Source: Oceanirhabdus sp. W0125-5
GTDB lineage: Bacteria > Bacillota > Clostridia > Clostridiales > Clostridiaceae
Direction of reading: 5' to 3'
Assembly: GCF_027938815.1 (NCBI RefSeq)
Contig: NZ_CP115913.1
Location: forward strand, 1,460,001 to 1,524,000
DNA: 64,000 nt
Both the position numbers and the translations under genes were made by a program. Below, in pieces: positions 17,531 through 27,264 of the stretch (position 1 is its first letter; each line of letters begins with the position of its first letter). The notes under the pieces were generated by a model, which saw only the letters and a list, made by a program, of their open reading frames with translations, was not told the DNA's origin and made no database searches.

Positions 17531-18329
17531 ACGCTCTTTTATCAAATTGAGTTCGTTCTTTTACAAGAGATTTTAATCCGTTAATAGTATATATATAAGC
17601 AAGTATATATATTATTAACGTAGTAATAATTGATGCTGAAAACATATAAAACTCTAACACTTTAAATATTAATGAAAGCGTAGCACCATGAGCCGCAAGT
17701 TTAAATAAATCACTGAATTTAATATATTTTTTATCAGCAGAAATATTCAACATGAAGGCAATTATTAAAATAAAAGTAAAGTTTGATATTAATAATGAGA
17801 TTAGGAAATAAATAAATATCATAACAGGTGCCCACATTAATATTATGAGTGATTCCTTCACTATCTGGGTATCTATTGTATCTAGTGTAGTTCCTAAAGG
17901 ACTAATAGGTAATTCGTATGGGAACACCAAAATGTTTCTATTATATTTTACGTAGGCTTTATCTTCAGATAAAACAATTCCTGAATTATAGAAAGCGAAT
18001 TCTTCATATACAGACGATTCTTCTATTTTTGAGTTAATTGAGAATAATATATCATCATCACTAACTTTATAAGGATCAGATCCATTTACTATAAGTTTTC
18101 CATTTTCAATTTTAAGTTCAGGTAATTCATTAGAAACATATTTCTGAGAGAGAAAATCATAGAAGCCTTTTATTTCAACAAACGGCTTGTATACAATGAA
18201 TACACTCAATAAAGTTGTTAATAATAAAACATAAACTATTGTTCTTGAGATTTTTTCTTTAGCATATCGTGAATAATCATCAAGTTTAAATATGCTATAA
18301 AATAAATCTAAAAAAATATTATTTTTCAT
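17529..18329 (-). CDS. DUF1189 family membrane protein
   Basis: 266 residues. There is a membrane segment near residues 27-47, an extracytoplasmic domain of ~110 residues (including LKIENGKLIVNGSDPY), then three or four segments in the C-terminal half (~155-245). This layout is that of DUF1189, a Firmicute-specific integral membrane family of unknown function. The start ATG has GGAGGAAAA upstream. It is transcribed alone and convergently to nth. Confidence 0.78.
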   Translation of the reverse strand: MKNNIFLDLFYSIFKLDDYSRYAKEKISRTIVYVLLLTTLLSVFIVYKPFVEIKGFYDFLSQKYVSNELPELKIENGKLIVNGSDPYKVSDDDILFSINSKIEESSVYEEFAFYNSGIVLSEDKAYVKYNRNILVFPYELPISPLGTTLDTIDTQIVKESLIILMWAPVMIFIYFLISLLISNFTFILIIAFMLNISADKKYIKFSDLFKLAAHGATLSLIFKVLEFYMFSASIITTLIIYILAYIYTINGLKSLVKERTQFDKRA

Positions 18330-18520
18330 ATTTTCCTCCGAAAAATGCTAGCTTTTCTTTAAGTATTGACCATATATAGATAAAGAATACGTAAACTTAA
18401 TTTATCTATACATAATAGTATAACAAATAATAGGTTTTTATTCTATAAAAAAGATTACAGCGGGTAATGAAAAGAAAGAATTTAAAAAAAATTTAAAATG
18501 TTACTTTGAGAGTGAAAGTA

Positions 18521-18549
18521 TTTACCCATTATGGGAAAAGTGTTACAAT
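18521..18549 (+). promoter_or_regulatory. Candidate promoter of the malic enzyme gene
   Basis: TTTACC (18521-18526), 17-bp spacer, TACAAT (18544-18549). The start codon lies ~40 nt downstream. Confidence 0.5.
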
Positions 18550-18589
18550 AGCTTTGTGAAAGAACTTAATGTTATAAGGATGGTGTTGT

Positions 18590-19741
18590 ATGAACATTAG
18601 AGAAGAAGCCCTTAGGGTTCACTGTGAGTTAGAAGGAAAACTGTCAATAGAATCAAAAATGAAGTTGAATTCCAGAGAAGATTTGTCCATAGCGTATACA
18701 CCTGGAGTTGCAGAACCTTGTAAAGAAATTGCTGCAGATAAAGAAAAAGTATATAACTATACAATGAAGGGTAATACAGTTGCAGTTGTTACTAATGGAA
18801 CAGCAGTATTAGGATTAGGTAATATAGGTGCGGAGGCATCATTGCCTGTAATGGAGGGAAAAGCTGTATTATTTAAAGAATTTGGTGATGTTAATGCCTT
18901 TCCTATATGCATTAATTCAGAAGATCCAGAAGAGATAATTAACACTGTTAAATTGATATCTCCTGGTTTTGGTGGAATAAATCTTGAAGATATCAAAGCT
19001 CCTGAATGTTTCTATATTGAAGAGAGATTAAAAAAGGAACTTGATATACCTGTATTTCATGATGATCAGCATGGTACAGCTATTGTGTGCTTAGCTGGGA
19101 TTTATAATGCATTAAAGGTTGTTGAGAAAAAACTAAATGAAGTTAAGATTGTTATAAATGGAGCTGGAGCAGCAGGCACAGCTATATGCAAGTTATTAAT
19201 TAAAGCAGGTGCAGAGAACATAGTTATGTGTGATATAAATGGGGCACTTGTTGAAGGTGATAGTACACTTAGCGATGCTCACAAAGAATTAGCTAAGATA
19301 ACTAATAGAAATAAAGAAAAAGGGAAGTTAGAAGATATTATAAAGGGTGCTGATCTGTTTATAGGAGTATCAGCGGCTAATGTGCTTAAGCCTCATATGG
19401 TAGAGTCAATGGATAAGAATGCTGTTATATTTGCAATGGCAAATCCAAATCCAGAAATAATGCCAGATTTAGCTAAAGAAGCAGGGGCTAGAGTTGTTGC
19501 AACAGGAAGATCGGATTTCCCAAATCAGATTAATAATGTTCTTGTATTCCCAGGTATATTTAAAGGGGCTTTGGAATGTAGAGCAAAAGGTATTACAGAT
19601 GAAATGAAGTTAGCAGCTGCAAGAGGGTTAGCTGATATGGTAAGTGAAGAGGACCTTTGTGAAGAGTACATTATTCCAAATGCACTTAATAAGGAAGTTG
19701 CGGATTCAATTGCAGAAGCTGTTAGAAGATATGCCGAATAA
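18590..19741 (+). CDS. Malic enzyme (oxaloacetate-decarboxylating malate dehydrogenase)
   Basis: 383 residues, the short bacterial form without a phosphotransacetylase tail. The N-terminal malic domain has AYTPGVAEPC (~35-44) and VTNGTAVLGLGNIG (~63-76). The metal site lies in NLEDIKAPECF and FHDDQHGTA, and the nucleotide-binding motif is INGAGAAGTAI (~191-201). It converts malate to pyruvate and CO2 with NAD(P)+ reduction. It is monocistronic, with a weak AAGGATGG ribosome site and a repeat downstream. The cofactor preference cannot be told from sequence. Confidence 0.93.
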   Translation: MNIREEALRVHCELEGKLSIESKMKLNSREDLSIAYTPGVAEPCKEIAADKEKVYNYTMKGNTVAVVTNGTAVLGLGNIGAEASLPVMEGKAVLFKEFGDVNAFPICINSEDPEEIINTVKLISPGFGGINLEDIKAPECFYIEERLKKELDIPVFHDDQHGTAIVCLAGIYNALKVVEKKLNEVKIVINGAGAAGTAICKLLIKAGAENIVMCDINGALVEGDSTLSDAHKELAKITNRNKEKGKLEDIIKGADLFIGVSAANVLKPHMVESMDKNAVIFAMANPNPEIMPDLAKEAGARVVATGRSDFPNQINNVLVFPGIFKGALECRAKGITDEMKLAAARGLADMVSEEDLCEEYIIPNALNKEVADSIAEAVRRYAE

Positions 19742-19831
19742 AATAAATTATAAGATACAATAAATTTATACTTTTATTTAGTGAAATGGTTCATGATAGA
19801 GAAACATTGTGATATAAAACATAACTGAAAA

Positions 19832-20066
19832 GTTGAAAATGGAAAGTGGAAAACGATGGAGGTTTTGCTTCGCAAAACTAGATTTTATTGTTCTTTAGAA
19901 CAAGAGGGTTTACTCATTTTATTTTTAGATAAAATACTGTAATTTAGAATACAAGGTTTCATTAAGATGAAACGAGTAAATTGTTTTTATCCAAAGAACA
20001 ATATGATTAAAATTTCTCGAAGAGAAATATCCTACGTTTTCAACTTTCAATTTTCCACTTTCAACT
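19832..20066 (-). repeat. Intergenic repeat, copy 6 (complete, inverted; subfamily B)
   Basis: Reads as the reverse complement of the other copies. GTTTTGC-type hairpin first (GGTTTTGCTTCGCAAAACT), AAGGTTTCATTAAGATGAAAC, then AAAATTTCTCGAAGAGAAAT last. The terminal arms are built of GAAAATGGAAAGTGG-type units. Similarity to copy 10 extends ~40 bp outward on the left (GAAACATTGTGATATAAAAC) and ~25 bp on the right (GCTTTTCTAAAGCGCAA). Confidence 0.87.
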
Positions 20067-20154
20067 TGCTTTTCTAAAGCGCAAAGGTTTATTATTAAGC
20101 AACATAAAGTTATGAAAGAAAATATGAAATAATATTTGAAAGGGAGTAAGGAAT

Positions 20155-21381
20155 ATGAGCAAGGTTGTGGAAAGGTTTTTAGAGTATGTAAAATTTGATA
20201 CAAAATCAGATGAGACATCAAATACTGTGCCTTCAACAGAAAAACAGAAGAAATTAGGGCTTAGACTGGTTGAAGAATTACAGGAGATTGGGCTTGAAAA
20301 TGTTTCAATGGATGATAATGGGTATGTAATGGGTGAATTACCAGCAAATTGTAATGATGATATACCTACAATAGGATTCATAGCACATATGGATACAGCT
20401 CCTGATATGTCTGGTGAAAATGTAAATCCTCAAATAGTTGAAAACTATGATGGAGGAGATATTATTTTAAATAAAGAAAAGAATATTGTATTATCTCCAA
20501 ATGATTTCCCAGATCTTAAAGATTATATAGGGAAGACACTTATCACAACTGATGGAACTACACTTCTTGGTGCTGATGATAAAGCTGGTATAGCTGAAAT
20601 CGTTACTGCTGTGGAAAGAATTAAGAGTAATCCAGAAATTAAGCATGGTAAAATAATGGTTGGATTTACGCCTGATGAAGAAGTAGGAAGAGGAGCAGAT
20701 CATTTTGATGTTGAAAAATTTGGTGCTGACTTTGCCTATACTATGGATGGTGGTTTCATAGGAGAATTACAATTTGAAAATTTCAATGCTGCAGGTGCTA
20801 AAGTAACTATAAAAGGAAGAAATGTACATCCTGGTAGTGCTAAGAATAAGATGGTGAATTCAACATTCATTGCTAATAAGTTTATTAATGAGTTACCAGA
20901 GAAAGATAGACCAGAGAATACTGAAGGTTATGAAGGATTCTATCACTTGATTTCATTTAATGGATCAGTTGAGGAGAGTACACTTACATATATTATTAGA
21001 GAGCATGATAGTAAAAAGTATGAAGAAATGATGAAGTTCATGAAATCTCTTGAAGAGAAGTACAATGCACAATATGGTGAAGGTACTGTTAAAATAGAGA
21101 TAAAAGAACAATATAAGAACATGAAAGAGAAAATAGAGCCAGTAATGCATATTGTAGACAATGCTAAGAAGGCTATGGAGGAAGTAGGGGTAGAACCTAA
21201 GATACTTCCAGTTAGAGGCGGTACTGATGGAGCTAGATTATCTTTCATGGGATTACCAACACCAAATATATTTACAGGTGGACATAACTTCCATGGTAAG
21301 TACGAGTATATTCCTACACATTCTATGGAAAAAGCTGTAGATGTTATAGTAAAGATAATAGATATTTACTCACAAAAATAA
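20155..21381 (+). CDS. pepT: Peptidase T (tripeptide aminopeptidase)
   Basis: 408 residues, M20 family di-zinc peptidase of normal length. The metal-binding motifs are [10 protein letters not shown] (His78, Asp80), [13 protein letters not shown] (~137-149) and TPDEEVGRG (~172-180, catalytic Glu). The dimerisation-domain signature [11 protein letters not shown] and the C-terminal [10 protein letters not shown] and [10 protein letters not shown] are present. It removes N-terminal residues from tripeptides in the cytoplasm, consistent with peptide/amino-acid fermentation. The ribosome site is GGGAGTAAGG. Confidence 0.95.
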   Translation: MSKVVERFLEYVKFDTKSDETSNTVPSTEKQKKLGLRLVEELQEIGLENVSMDDNGYVMGELPANCNDDIPTIGFIAHMDTAPDMSGENVNPQIVENYDGGDIILNKEKNIVLSPNDFPDLKDYIGKTLITTDGTTLLGADDKAGIAEIVTAVERIKSNPEIKHGKIMVGFTPDEEVGRGADHFDVEKFGADFAYTMDGGFIGELQFENFNAAGAKVTIKGRNVHPGSAKNKMVNSTFIANKFINELPEKDRPENTEGYEGFYHLISFNGSVEESTLTYIIREHDSKKYEEMMKFMKSLEEKYNAQYGEGTVKIEIKEQYKNMKEKIEPVMHIVDNAKKAMEEVGVEPKILPVRGGTDGARLSFMGLPTPNIFTGGHNFHGKYEYIPTHSMEKAVDVIVKIIDIYSQK

Positions 21382-21394
21382 AAATAAAAAAAAT

Positions 21395-21423
21395 GGATGA
21401 TAGCAACTATCATCCTTTTATTA
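21395..21423 (+). terminator. Intrinsic terminator of pepT
   Basis: GGATGATAG (21395-21403), loop CAA, CTATCATCC (21407-21415), then TTTTATTATTTT. Confidence 0.85.
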
Positions 21424-21580
21424 TTTTGAGGGCTAAATTTGTATGGGGGGGAAATACATATAGTTAAGGGGACAATAACTATATTACCAATATATGTAGT
21501 TTATTTAAAATTGTGAGTAATTTTAACCACATTATGATATAATTATTTTAAAATATTTTAATAAGTTAAGAGGTGATATA

Positions 21581-22756
21581 GTGGAGAATGAGAATATACA
21601 TAGAGTGCAGTATGGTGAAAAAGAATATATTTTAATAGCCACTGCACATGTATCAAAGAGAAGTGTTGAAGAAGTTAAAGAGGTTATTGAAAGGGAAAAA
21701 CCGGATTCAGTATGTGTTGAATTGTGTGAGAATAGATATGAAACTATAAAGGATAAAGATAAGTGGAAAAATACTGATATTTTTGAAGTTATAAAAAGTG
21801 GAAAATCGCTTTTGTTTTTAGTAAATATCCTTTTATCATCATATCAGAAAAAAATGGCTAAAAAATTTGGTATTGAACCAGGTGGTGAGATGATTCAAGG
21901 AATTAAATCAGCAGAGGATATAGGTGCTAATTTAGTGTTAGCGGATAGAGATATACAAACAACATTCTCTAGAATTTGGGGGAATATTGGATTATGGGGA
22001 AAAGTTAAATTAATGTTTCAAGCTATTATGAGTGCCTTTGGAGATGAAGATATTAGTGAGGAAGACCTTCAAGAATTAAAATCTGAAGATATGCTTACGA
22101 ATGTTTTAAATGAATTATCTACATCATTTCCACAGCTTGCTACTCCGTTATTGCATGAAAGAGATAAATATTTAGCTCATAAAATAAAAGAAGCTGAAGG
22201 TGATAAAGTCGTAGCTGTTTTAGGTGCAGCGCATGTTCCAGGTATAAAGAAAGAACTTTTAAATGAAAGTGAGACCGATATTGATGAACTATGCATAAAG
22301 CCAAAGAAGAAAAAAATAGGTAAATTCATTGGGTGGGGAATATCAATAGGTATAATATCATTAATTGCATATACCTTGTACTCAAATAGAAGTGATGGTT
22401 TAGAGTCAATTTTAAGTTGGGTAATTTGGAATGGATCCTTATCTGCCATTGCAGGGGCTATTGCATTTGCACATCCATTAGCCATATTGACTGCGTTTGC
22501 AGTAGCACCAATAAGTTCACTTAATCCATTATTAGCTGCAGGTTGGTTTGCTGGTATTGTTGAAGCATATAAGCGAAAACCTAATGTAAGTGATTTCGAG
22601 TCTTTACCTGATGATGTAAGTTCAATAAAAGGGATATGGAAAAATAGAGTTTCAAGAATACTTTTAGTTGTTATTTTTGTTAATTTAGGAAGTACGGTTG
22701 GGACTTTAATTGGTGGAGCAGAGGTTATTAAACTGTTTCTTCAAAATATTTTATAG
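21581..22756 (+). CDS. TraB/GumN family membrane protein
   Basis: 391 residues. The N-terminal ~240 residues form a TraB/GumN domain with the paired signature GTAHVS-like ATAHVSKRS (~22-30), SVCVELCENRY (~45-55) and a late VLGAAHVPG (~212-220). The C-terminal ~140 residues contain four or five membrane segments. TraB homologues are named for the enterococcal pheromone-shutdown protein; the biochemical activity of this long membrane form is not established. The start is GTG behind AGAGGTGAT. Confidence 0.8.
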   Translation: MENENIHRVQYGEKEYILIATAHVSKRSVEEVKEVIEREKPDSVCVELCENRYETIKDKDKWKNTDIFEVIKSGKSLLFLVNILLSSYQKKMAKKFGIEPGGEMIQGIKSAEDIGANLVLADRDIQTTFSRIWGNIGLWGKVKLMFQAIMSAFGDEDISEEDLQELKSEDMLTNVLNELSTSFPQLATPLLHERDKYLAHKIKEAEGDKVVAVLGAAHVPGIKKELLNESETDIDELCIKPKKKKIGKFIGWGISIGIISLIAYTLYSNRSDGLESILSWVIWNGSLSAIAGAIAFAHPLAILTAFAVAPISSLNPLLAAGWFAGIVEAYKRKPNVSDFESLPDDVSSIKGIWKNRVSRILLVVIFVNLGSTVGTLIGGAEVIKLFLQNIL

Positions 22757-22840
22757 AAAAATTCGTATAATCTTAGGATATCAGCATAACAAAATATATT
22801 TTTAATAAAATGTAATATAGCTATATTTTAGGAGAGATAT

Positions 22841-22882
22841 ATGTTGGTTAAAATGAAGACAGGAATATTTGAAAACATTTAA
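22841..22882 (+). other. 13-codon overlapping leader frame before the PIN gene
   Basis: ATG at 22841 has the only strong ribosome site here (AGGAGAGAT). Its frame ends at TAA 22880-22882, past the PIN gene's TTG start. It may couple translation, or mark a frameshifted N-terminus. Confidence 0.35.
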
Positions 22883-23528
22883 TTATCCATTTGAAAATAT
22901 TAAATTTAATAAGCATACTAAGATACTAGTAGACACTTGTTTTCTATTATCTCTTCTATATGATAAAGATCCTAAAAATAATGAATGTATTTTAACCTTC
23001 AAAACACTCCTTGCCAGCGAATGTAAGTTATGTATAAATGATATTGTAACAGCAGAATTTATTAATCAAATACAGAAAAAAATGTTTATAAATGATTTAA
23101 AATTCAAATGGGATAAAACAGAACCAATTAATTCAAGACCTAATATAAACTTAATTGTTGCATGTTTTAGTAAAAATGATAGAAGAATTATTAAAGAAAG
23201 AAGATTTGAGAAGTTTCATTATATACCTTTTAATAAATATTTTCATAACATTGCTAAAAACCCTTGGAAAAGAGATTTATTAAAAGTGTATTATGAGAAA
23301 GCAGTAGAGATGCATACTCAAGTCGAACAAGCGATGAATTTGAAATATGTGACAATTAATAAAGAAAGCATTGCTTTAGCAAAAGAATTTATGAAGAAGT
23401 TTATGTTATCAGTAAATGATGCCTATCATTTGGCATGTGCTGAATATAACGGTGTTAATTACCTTTTAACATTAGATTGTGATTTTGAAGAGATAAGAGA
23501 ATCGAATATTGATATACTTAAGATATAA
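22869..23528 (+). CDS. PIN-domain protein
   Basis: 219 residues. A PIN-type nuclease pattern is visible: Asp in LVDTCFLLSLL (~19-29), Glu in VTAEF (~61-65), and Asp in the C-terminal NDAYHLACAEYNGVNYLLTLDCDF block. PIN proteins are usually RNases and often toxins, but no antitoxin gene adjoins. The start is uncertain. A good AGGAGAG site instead serves an ATG at 22841 in another frame, which ends after 13 codons and overlaps the TTG at 22869. This could be a leader peptide or a one-base frameshift. Confidence 0.68.
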   Translation: MKTFNYPFENIKFNKHTKILVDTCFLLSLLYDKDPKNNECILTFKTLLASECKLCINDIVTAEFINQIQKKMFINDLKFKWDKTEPINSRPNINLIVACFSKNDRRIIKERRFEKFHYIPFNKYFHNIAKNPWKRDLLKVYYEKAVEMHTQVEQAMNLKYVTINKESIALAKEFMKKFMLSVNDAYHLACAEYNGVNYLLTLDCDFEEIRESNIDILKI

Positions 23529-23562
23529 AAGAAGATGAGCTTTTTTGCTCATCTTCTTTTAT
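23527..23562 (+). terminator. Intrinsic terminator of the PIN gene
   Basis: AAAAGAAGATGAGC, loop TTTTTT, GCTCATCTTCTTTT: a 14-bp stem with T and A runs, so it may act in both directions. Confidence 0.85.
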
Positions 23563-23566
23563 ATCT

Positions 23567-23690
23567 AATGGAGAATGGGAAATGGAGAATGGAGAATGAT
23601 GGATATTTCACTACGTGAAATTTTTGAATTTTGTTGGTTGTTAGACAAGAGGGCTCGTTCCCTAGGGCAAACATTGCCTATATTAAATAA
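23567..23690 (+). repeat. Intergenic repeat, copy 7 (left half only)
   Basis: Heptad arm AATGGAGAATGGG..., hairpin TTTCACTACGTGAAA, then a diverged centre that stops near ACATTGCC. No right half is found nearby. Confidence 0.7.
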
Positions 23691-23801
23691 TCTAGAGATT
23701 ATAAAAATAACTTTACATAAATCTATAGAAATATATGGTTTAATAATTAAATAATGTATGGTTATATTAATATATAGATAAGAAATTGTAGGAGGAGAAG
23801 A

Positions 23802-24380
23802 ATGACTAAAAGACCAATATTAAATAAAGATTTGAATAGTAAAACTTTTCTAGAGTATTATTATCTGAAAGAAGAACTCATTACATTTTGTAGGAATGAG
23901 GGACTATCAACAAGTGGTAGCAAAATTGAATTAACTGATAGAATTGAACATTTTTTAGATACAGGAGAAAAGAAAAAATCTGAATCTAAAAAGAAAACAA
24001 AAACAATTGATATTGGAACTATAACAGAAGAAAGTAAAATTGAAGATAATTTCGTTTGTTCAGAAAAACACAGAGCATTTTTCAAGAAAAAAATTGGAGA
24101 TTCCTTTTCTTTTATTGTGATATTTCAAAAGTGGTTAAAAGAGAATACAGGAAAGACATATAAAGAGGCAATAGATGCTTATTATCAAATTTTAGAAGAA
24201 AAGAAAAAAGGTAGAACAACAATAGATAGACAATTTGAATACAATACTTATATTAGAGATTTTTTTGCTGATAATGAAGGGAAATCTCTTGAAGATGCAA
24301 TTAAGTGTTGGAAATATAAAAAAGGATTTAAAGGGCATAATCGGTATGAAAAAACAGATTTAATTGCATTGGCTATATAG
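23802..24380 (+). CDS. SAP-domain protein with DUF6434-like C-terminus
   Basis: 192 residues. An N-terminal SAP helix-extension-helix (~15-55: FLEYYYLKEELITFCRNEGL, then SKIELTDRIEHFLDTG) suggests DNA or RNA binding. A Lys/Ser-rich linker follows at ~56-70. The C-terminal domain has repeated W/Y-rich segments (FQKWLKENTGKTYKEAIDAY and YIRDFFADNEGKSLEDAIKCW) that look like an internal duplication. The start ATG has GGAGGAG. A nucleic-acid-associated role is inferred only. Confidence 0.75.
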   Translation: MTKRPILNKDLNSKTFLEYYYLKEELITFCRNEGLSTSGSKIELTDRIEHFLDTGEKKKSESKKKTKTIDIGTITEESKIEDNFVCSEKHRAFFKKKIGDSFSFIVIFQKWLKENTGKTYKEAIDAYYQILEEKKKGRTTIDRQFEYNTYIRDFFADNEGKSLEDAIKCWKYKKGFKGHNRYEKTDLIALAI

Positions 24381-24431
24381 TTTCAAATTCAAAGTTATCT
24401 GAATGATTTTAATATTATGCAAAATAAATAG

Positions 24432-24465
24432 AAAACGGACAAGTATACTCCTGTCCGTTTTACTT
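24432..24465. terminator. Intrinsic terminator between converging genes
   Basis: AAAACGGAC (24432-24440) pairs with GTCCGTTTT (24453-24461), then further T residues. Confidence 0.8.
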
Positions 24466-24500
24466 ATGATTATTTATCAACACTTCTTTTAAAGGTTTTA

Positions 24501-25241
24501 TTAGTTGTTTGATCTTTGTGGTGGCATAGCTGCAATAACCTTATCTGCAAGTTTACTGAATGGAAGAGATTGTATCCAAACCTTTCCTGGTCCTCTTAGT
24601 GTAGCAAAGAAGAAACCTTCTCCACCAAATAAAGAATTTTTAACTCCTCCTACGAACTCTATGTTATAATCAACATCAGAAGTCATAGCAACAAGACAAC
24701 CAGTATCAACTTTTATCATTTCTCCAGGAGCTAGTTCACGTTCTGCTATTGTTCCACCAGCATGTATGAAAGCTAATCCATCGCCTTCTAATTTTTGTAG
24801 TATAAATCCTTCTCCACCAAAGAAACCAGCACCAATTTTTTTGCTGAATTCCATACCAATGGAAACTCCTTTAGCTGCACATAAAAAAGCATCTTTTTGA
24901 CAAATAATTTTATGACCTAGAGTAGAGAGATCTAATGGTATTATTTTACCAGGGTAAGGAGATGCGAATGAAACATGTTGGATTCCGTGACCTCTATTTG
25001 TAAAAAGAGTCATGAATAAACTTTCACCAGTAATAAGTCGCTTACCTGCCCCAAAGAGTTTACCCATGAACCCTCCTGTTTGTTCAGAACCATCACCGAA
25101 GATTGTTTCCATCTCAATATTTTGATCCATCATCATCATTGCACCAGCTTCAGCAACTGTACTTTCCCCTGGATCTAGCTCTATTTCAACAAATTGCATG
25201 TCATCTCCATAGAGTTTATAATTAATTTCATGTGAATTCAT
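24501..25241 (-). CDS. AIM24 / TIGR00266 family protein
   Basis: 246 residues, Gly-rich beta-helical AIM24-type protein. Characteristic segments are ELDPGESTVAEAGAMMMMD (~19-37), LAPGEMIKVDTGCLVAMTSDVDY and GGVKNSLFGGEGFFFATLRGPG with the C-terminal WIQSLPFSKLADK. Function in bacteria is unknown. The start at 25241 has GGGAGG upstream; an in-frame ATG 15 nt earlier overlaps that site and is rejected. It is divergent from the patatin gene. Confidence 0.85.
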   Translation of the reverse strand: MNSHEINYKLYGDDMQFVEIELDPGESTVAEAGAMMMMDQNIEMETIFGDGSEQTGGFMGKLFGAGKRLITGESLFMTLFTNRGHGIQHVSFASPYPGKIIPLDLSTLGHKIICQKDAFLCAAKGVSIGMEFSKKIGAGFFGGEGFILQKLEGDGLAFIHAGGTIAERELAPGEMIKVDTGCLVAMTSDVDYNIEFVGGVKNSLFGGEGFFFATLRGPGKVWIQSLPFSKLADKVIAAMPPQRSNN

Positions 25242-25369
25242 AAAAAAACCTCCCATTAAATCTATGTAGTAGTTATCTATAACATTAATATATCATAATC
25301 ATTTATATTTAGAATAAAAAACATTGAAAATTAATAATATTTTAATATAGTAATAAATGGGAGAATAAT

Positions 25370-26257
25370 ATGAAAGCAAATCTTGTGTGTGCTGGAGGTG
25401 GCTTAAGAGGAGTTGGAATCGTAGGAGCACTATGTGCTCTTGAGAGAGAAGGAATTTCATGGGAGAAAGCTGCAGGAGTATCATCAGGAGCAATAATCGC
25501 ATCATTAATTGCTGTCGGATATACAGCTCATGAGATAAAAAAGATGATGATAGATTTTAATTTTCTCAAATTTAAGGATAAAGGAGTATTAGGGAAGATA
25601 CCCTTTGTAGGAAATGCTATTGGGTTAGTTAAAGATAAAGGAATATATTCAGGAAAAAAACTAGAAAAGTGGATGGAAAAGCTCTTAGAAGAAAAAGGGG
25701 TAAGAACATTTCAAGATCTTAATGGAGATAACGGAATGAGATTGAAAGTTATAGCGTCAGATATAACAAGTAAAAAGGAAATGATAATGCCAGATTGTTT
25801 CGAGGAATATGGGATTGATATAAATAAGTTTACAGTTGCAAAAGCTATTAGGATGAGTGTTAGTATACCATTATTTTTTAAACCAGTTAAAATAAAGGTA
25901 GATGGTGTTCTTCACTATATTGTTGATGGTGGAGTATCTACTAATTTTCCAATAGAAATTTTTGATAGAGAAAATAATAGCATAGAAACTATAGGAATAG
26001 ATTATAAGTATACTGAGAATTATGGAATAAAACAGGATAATGCAATCTCATATGTTCTTGATATTGCTGATACACTTACAGCTGATAGGGTTAGACCAGC
26101 TTTAACTGAGAAAAATATTAAAAGGACTATTTTAATACCCTGTAATGATCTTCCTATAACTGAATTTAAACTCTCACGAGAAGCTATAATAAAATTATTT
26201 AAGGATGGGTATAAGAGTGCTAGGGTGTTTGTTCAGAAAAGAGGAGTAAAAACATAA
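25370..26257 (+). CDS. Patatin-like phospholipase
   Basis: 295 residues. The oxyanion-hole glycines are in AGGGLRGVG (~8-16), the nucleophile is Ser38 in GVSSG, and the dyad Asp is in VDGGVS (~190). These form the Ser-Asp dyad of patatin/RssA-type lipases. No signal peptide is present, so it is cytoplasmic or peripheral. The stop codon TAA overlaps the first bases of a repeat copy (TAATGGAG). The lipid substrate is unknown. Confidence 0.88.
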   Translation: MKANLVCAGGGLRGVGIVGALCALEREGISWEKAAGVSSGAIIASLIAVGYTAHEIKKMMIDFNFLKFKDKGVLGKIPFVGNAIGLVKDKGIYSGKKLEKWMEKLLEEKGVRTFQDLNGDNGMRLKVIASDITSKKEMIMPDCFEEYGIDINKFTVAKAIRMSVSIPLFFKPVKIKVDGVLHYIVDGGVSTNFPIEIFDRENNSIETIGIDYKYTENYGIKQDNAISYVLDIADTLTADRVRPALTEKNIKRTILIPCNDLPITEFKLSREAIIKLFKDGYKSARVFVQKRGVKT

Positions 26258-26486
26258 TGGAGAATTGAGAATGTAGAATGGAGAATGCTGGACATTTCTC
26301 TACCGAGAAATTTTAATATTATTGTTCATTGAGCAATAATAGTTTACTCCCTTCATCAATGATGAAATATTGTAGATAAAATACAATATTTTATCATTGT
26401 ATAAAATGAGTAAAGTAATGTTGTCTTATGGAGCAATAAAATATTGTTTCTGTATATGCAGAAACATCCATCATTCTCAAATTCTT
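26256..26486 (+). repeat. Intergenic repeat, copy 8 (complete)
   Basis: Left heptads begin inside the patatin stop codon. Hairpins: TTTCTCTACCGAGAAA, TTCATCAATGATGAA, TTTTATCATTGTATAAAA and GTTTCTGTATATGCAGAAAC. The right arm CATCCATCATTCTCAA is short. Confidence 0.87.
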
Positions 26487-26540
26487 TTAAAGTTTTTTAG
26501 TAGTATACATATTTTAGATGCTTTCTCTAGCATTTATATT

Positions 26541-27179
26541 TTAAAATAGTTTTTTAAAACAAGTTTTGCATATTAACATTGATCCCTTATTAGCAGAAAC
26601 GGCACTGTCTTTAGTGATTGCCTTTCCACAGATATGACATGAAATTTTATTTGATGTTCTTTGTTTAGAAACTTCTTTTTTAGCTTTGAGGTTTGTCTCA
26701 ACTGTTTTCTTTCTGTTAGGTGGTGGAGAGTAATCTACTGGTTCAAGAGGGGTAGCTCTTTTTTTTATAGAATATTCCATTGAATATTCGCTCTCTCCGA
26801 AGAGTTCGAGTTCAAATCTTGGATTAGTTTTATCATAGAATTCTTCTATTATCATATGTTTTATTTGTGCATCATTAACAATTAAACCGCTCTTTTCAAT
26901 ACCATCAAATATACTCTTTGTAATATTGTTGGTATCCGGATGTCTTTTTTCGCTTTTATAAAAAACCTTTAAGATTGCAATTACTCCTTGAGTTATCACA
27001 ATACCAGGATTTTGAGAGCGTGCTTGCAGTGCTATTTCTTCTTCATAAAGAGCATATCTATCATGATATTTTCCAGAGTTATATGGAAGAATAGCTCTAC
27101 CGTTAGAATTAAAAAGTTTAAAGTTTGATTTTGAAATAGGTGAGCCCTTTACAACTACCTTTGCATATAAATCACCCAT
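26541..27179 (-). CDS. RusA-like Holliday junction resolvase fused to a zinc ribbon
   Basis: 212 residues. The first ~125 residues look like RusA (YAKVVVKGSPISK, then the acidic signature HPDTNNITKSIFDGIEKSGLIVNDAQI at ~75-101, with Asp residues for metal binding). A ~45-residue basic linker follows. The last ~35 residues form a CX2C...CX2C zinc ribbon (CHICG and CKTCF). RusA homologues are usually prophage-encoded and lack this tail, and no phage genes surround it. The start has AAGGAGAC. Confidence 0.72.
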   Translation of the reverse strand: MGDLYAKVVVKGSPISKSNFKLFNSNGRAILPYNSGKYHDRYALYEEEIALQARSQNPGIVITQGVIAILKVFYKSEKRHPDTNNITKSIFDGIEKSGLIVNDAQIKHMIIEEFYDKTNPRFELELFGESEYSMEYSIKKRATPLEPVDYSPPPNRKKTVETNLKAKKEVSKQRTSNKISCHICGKAITKDSAVSANKGSMLICKTCFKKLF

Positions 27180-27264
27180 GTAAGTCTCCTTCCTATTTTA
27201 TGTTTTTATTATATAGGAAATTATAGATTTTGAATTTGTGGAAAGTTGCTGATTACAATGGGGT

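Noticed and set aside
21459..21500. Short inverted repeat ATAGTTA/TAACTAT upstream of the TraB gene
   Set aside because: The arms are 7 bp and AT-rich, with no promoter boxes in a fitting position; chance is likely.
26541..27179. Prophage remnant signalled by the RusA-like gene
   Set aside because: No other phage gene, integrase or attachment site is seen nearby.
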